Assembly (NCBI GenBank): GCA_037577475.1
Contig: CM075184.1
Coordinates: forward strand, 12,220,594-12,284,593
DNA length: 64,000 nucleotides
DNA from: Chaunax sp. Z400
Taxonomy: Eukaryota; Chordata; Actinopteri; Lophiiformes; Chaunacidae
Direction of reading: 5' to 3'
The notes beneath the pieces were generated by a model. That model ran no database searches. It saw only the letters and a program-made list of their open reading frames with translations, and was not told where the DNA came from. This document shows positions 61,344 through 64,000 of the stretch, piece after piece; positions within the stretch are counted from its first letter, which is position 1; the number at the start of each line of letters is the position of its first letter. Both the position numbers and the translations under genes were made by a program.

Positions 61344-61581
61344 GGTGTGAGCAGCACAGGTCAGCGGTAGCCAGGAGTCATGTACAATCAGGCCTCCTGG
61401 GCCGGGCCCACCACAGGCCTGGTCACTGGCAGTGTCTGGATGGCTCAGTCACTGTCATGAGACAAAGCCTGGTACAGCTAACCGACACTCCTCCAAGTCT
61501 TCACCTTGTCACCTCTAAAAAGCGTTGACCAGGCTGATCTCTGTTCCCAACATTTGTCACAGGAAGGAGACGGTAAATGAT
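61344..61581 (-). other. csnk1g1: csnk1g1 5' UTR part of the first coding exon
   Basis: Upstream of the ATG, the minus strand runs back to an acceptor (TTTGTTTGTTACAG at 61,595-61,582), so the start-codon exon is not the first exon. At least one non-coding exon must lie further right, possibly near the CCAAT-rich block at 63,770-63,910 or beyond the window. Confidence 0.6.
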
Positions 61582-63764
61582 CTGTAACAAACAAAATAAA
61601 AAATATGACAGAGAAAAGACATTAAACTGACACAGAGAAGCACTGGGAACACGGTTCTTGTCTGAATCCCAACAAACTATTGTGTTTATGAAACATTTAA
61701 AAGATGTTAGCTGATCTTTTTCAGGGATCTCGTTCTTTAACAAAAACCTGAAAGTGTAACCTGAAACCTGAAAGTGTAACAAATATCCCAGTGACTCACT
61801 AACAAATTTCATTTTCACAGGTGTTTAAAGAAGCCAATGCTAAATGGGGACAGGGCTGTCTTACTGTCACAGCACTGCAGGACTAAAGAGAGAGTCATCA
61901 ACCATCCACAGTGGTCACAGAAAACACAGTAACCAGTCTGAGCATCACACCAAACTTAAGACATAGTTTGTGATCATGAAGGCATCGAAGATTCCCACCG
62001 CCCACAGAGCCTGGCAGACAATGTCAACTGGGATTATTATGTAAACAATTATATAAATCTAGGTCTGCTCGCAAGGACACTATATCTTTTACTTGATGGA
62101 CACTGGTCTGATTTATGTTCAGAAAAATAACTTTTGGTTCATCCTAATCCCTTCTACCATGGGCAAGAATTATGCAAGAATGAAATCATGTGATTATAAA
62201 ACATAAAGTTTGGAGTATAATTTAGAAATCACAAAGACATTATGTTTATCAACTACAGGCCTACTTATCTTCAGCAGGTCAGTCGACTGAAGATGCAAAC
62301 AAAATGATGACTGTAAATGATGTAATTACCAGTTCCACTGATTATTCGCTCCCAAAAAGTAGTTTCTACATTTTTCATTGAGAAATAACTTTTTATGCTT
62401 TCAATTTAAAAAAGAAACAGCCACTAATGTTATCATGACAATGCTGTAGTCCCTCAGCATGGACAGGCTGCTGCTGAGAAGTATTTGTGTGTGGGCAACC
62501 GAATGACTCATGCTCAGTATTGCATGCAGATCTAAGCATCAAAGACAGCTAGTTTGCTCTCAAGGGCAGCTGTGCACTGTTGCTATTACATAAAACCAAG
62601 AACAGAACAACATGGCTATAAAGCATGTTTACAGCAAGGACACATGTATGCGCTGTTTCCATTGTGCAAATAATAATTTGTAGGCCACTATAATCCAGTA
62701 TGCACCATTATCTCAGTTAGCAAAGCTAGGTGTTCGTCTTGACTGAAGACGCAGGATTTTCACTGATTTCCTGGTCGCCACTGTTCACCTGAGACCCAGA
62801 ATGGCAGATGAAGTTGTATCCAAGTAATTCCTTGGTTACAAAAATGATACCGGACCTTGTAATATTAGTTAAGGGCTTGACATTTCAGAATAATTTTGTT
62901 ACTTGTTGAAGATTCAATAATTCAATAATGCCTAACCATATTGGAGTATCGACATTTATTCAAGGACGAGAGAACACCAAGTTGGCACATTATTGGCCGT
63001 TGATCATTTCTGTAACTTTTTATTGTTTTATTATTCATTTATTAAAGCCCTCTTTTGTTTTGAGATATCAGTGTATTGTTAAAGATGATAATGCAGAACA
63101 CATGGCACACCGCAGGCCAGTTTCATGTTCTTCTGCTGTTAAGTTGTTAGTAAATTTACATTGGATTAAGAGAGCTATTTACTGATGCAGAATTGTACAT
63201 CAACACCTGTTACAGATGCTGCTGTGTACAATAACCTGACCGACTTAGTAGATGGTGTGAACTGAAAGGACAACATGTTTGTCTTTCTTTGGACACAAAA
63301 GCAGTTTCTTTGCTAATTTAAATTGTTCTACTAGTAAGACAACATTACCACAGCCACACTGTATTTTAAACATGTTCAGACATGCCAGGCCTGAGGATTA
63401 GGATGGAAAAACAAACATCAAAGAGGGACAAGAACTTAATTTATTCCATATAAGCAAACAACACTTCATGCAGGGTAGCAAAACATCCGAAACCTTTCAT
63501 TATAAAGGTGCATCGTGTTGCAATAATGACCCCCAGGGTATCACTCATCTACTTGTATATTGTTTCCTATAGTCTTATTGTGTGCTCATTAATAAACATT
63601 GTAATCAATTAAAAAGCCAAAACTAAAGCAAGTCATTAAGACTGTCTCATTAACCCAATCTCATCTCTCATTTTGAAACAGGAGCATTACAGAGAAACAA
63701 TTTTTCATTATTGAGCGAGGAACCATATTTGGTAACTTAAGTCAGCGTGCAAAATGGGGGATTT
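61582..63764. other. Presumed csnk1g1 first intron, no exon seen
   Basis: AT-rich sequence with no recognisable repeat or coding block. A near-perfect tandem of ACCTGAAAGTGTAAC at 61,747-61,779 is the only local pattern I see. Confidence 0.4.
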
Positions 63765-63935
63765 CTCCATGCCAATCAGCAAAGATCAGGCCACGTCACA
63801 AGTAGTAAGGTCATGGCGTCTGACCAATCAGGAGTGGCCCAGAGCATCTCAAACTTCTTTCTTCTTCCAGAAGTCGCAAAGTGCGGTAGTGGACCCCAAT
63901 CCAGTCCCACGCTCACGGCCCTAACATCGTAACTA
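63765..63935. promoter_or_regulatory. CCAAT-rich promoter-like block
   Basis: Two CCAATCA boxes in the same orientation (63,772 and 63,824) lie 52 bp apart. A CRE/E-box-like CCACGTCAC (63,791-63,799) sits between them, and a third CCAAT follows at 63,895. Such NF-Y spacing is typical of TATA-less vertebrate promoters. It could serve csnk1g1 (leftward) or a gene to the right. Confidence 0.4.
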
Positions 63936-64000
63936 ACAATGGTAAGGTGATGAAACTCACACATTATACAGTTGAATAGTTGTGCTAAATGTTGAGATAG

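Noticed and set aside
1..64000. CRISPR arrays, bacterial operons, phage or toxin systems
   Set aside because: No regularly spaced direct repeats or prokaryotic gene layout; all real genes are spliced vertebrate genes.

Overview
The window is vertebrate nuclear DNA, most likely from a percomorph teleost. Three multi-exon genes have GT-AG introns and about 90% intergenic or intronic sequence. The repeats are typical of fish: three decayed Tc1-like transposons, tRNA-derived SINEs, a Rex3-like LINE tail, an L1-like reverse transcriptase fragment, hAT-like MITEs and (AT)n and (AG)n runs. Nothing looks bacterial, viral or organellar.

Layout. Bases 1-2,420 may hold the end of a plus-strand gene lying mostly to the left; I could not identify it. 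Bases 2,420-8,060 carry an L1-like RT relic and a Tc1-like copy. cpeb1 (cytoplasmic polyadenylation element binding protein 1) runs on the plus strand, with 12 coding exons from 8,061 to 21,736 (578 aa) and a 3' UTR to about 23,055. rps17 (40S ribosomal protein S17, 134 aa, 5 exons) runs on the minus strand from about 31,228 to 25,401, converging on cpeb1. csnk1g1 (casein kinase 1 gamma 1, 424 aa, 11 coding exons) also runs on the minus strand, from the start codon at 61,343 to the stop at 36,199. A non-coding stretch or long 3' UTR separates it from the rps17 promoter. Bases 61,582-64,000 are csnk1g1 intron or upstream DNA, with a CCAAT-rich promoter-like block near the right edge.

The three genes have unrelated housekeeping or regulatory jobs: translational control of stored mRNAs, the small ribosomal subunit, and a membrane-anchored kinase. 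They look linked by ancestral synteny (all three map to human 15q), not by a shared pathway. All splice junctions were placed by hand from reading phase and family similarity. Exon lengths sum to whole codons in each gene and the phases agree at every junction.

I found no undescribed biological system. The observations most worth a second look are gene-structure ones: tandem in-frame splice donors inside cpeb1 RRM1, a 117-nt stop-free intron inside the csnk1g1 kinase domain, a cluster of five CPE motifs in the 3' UTR of the CPE-binding protein's own gene, and a weak GTCAGC donor in rps17.
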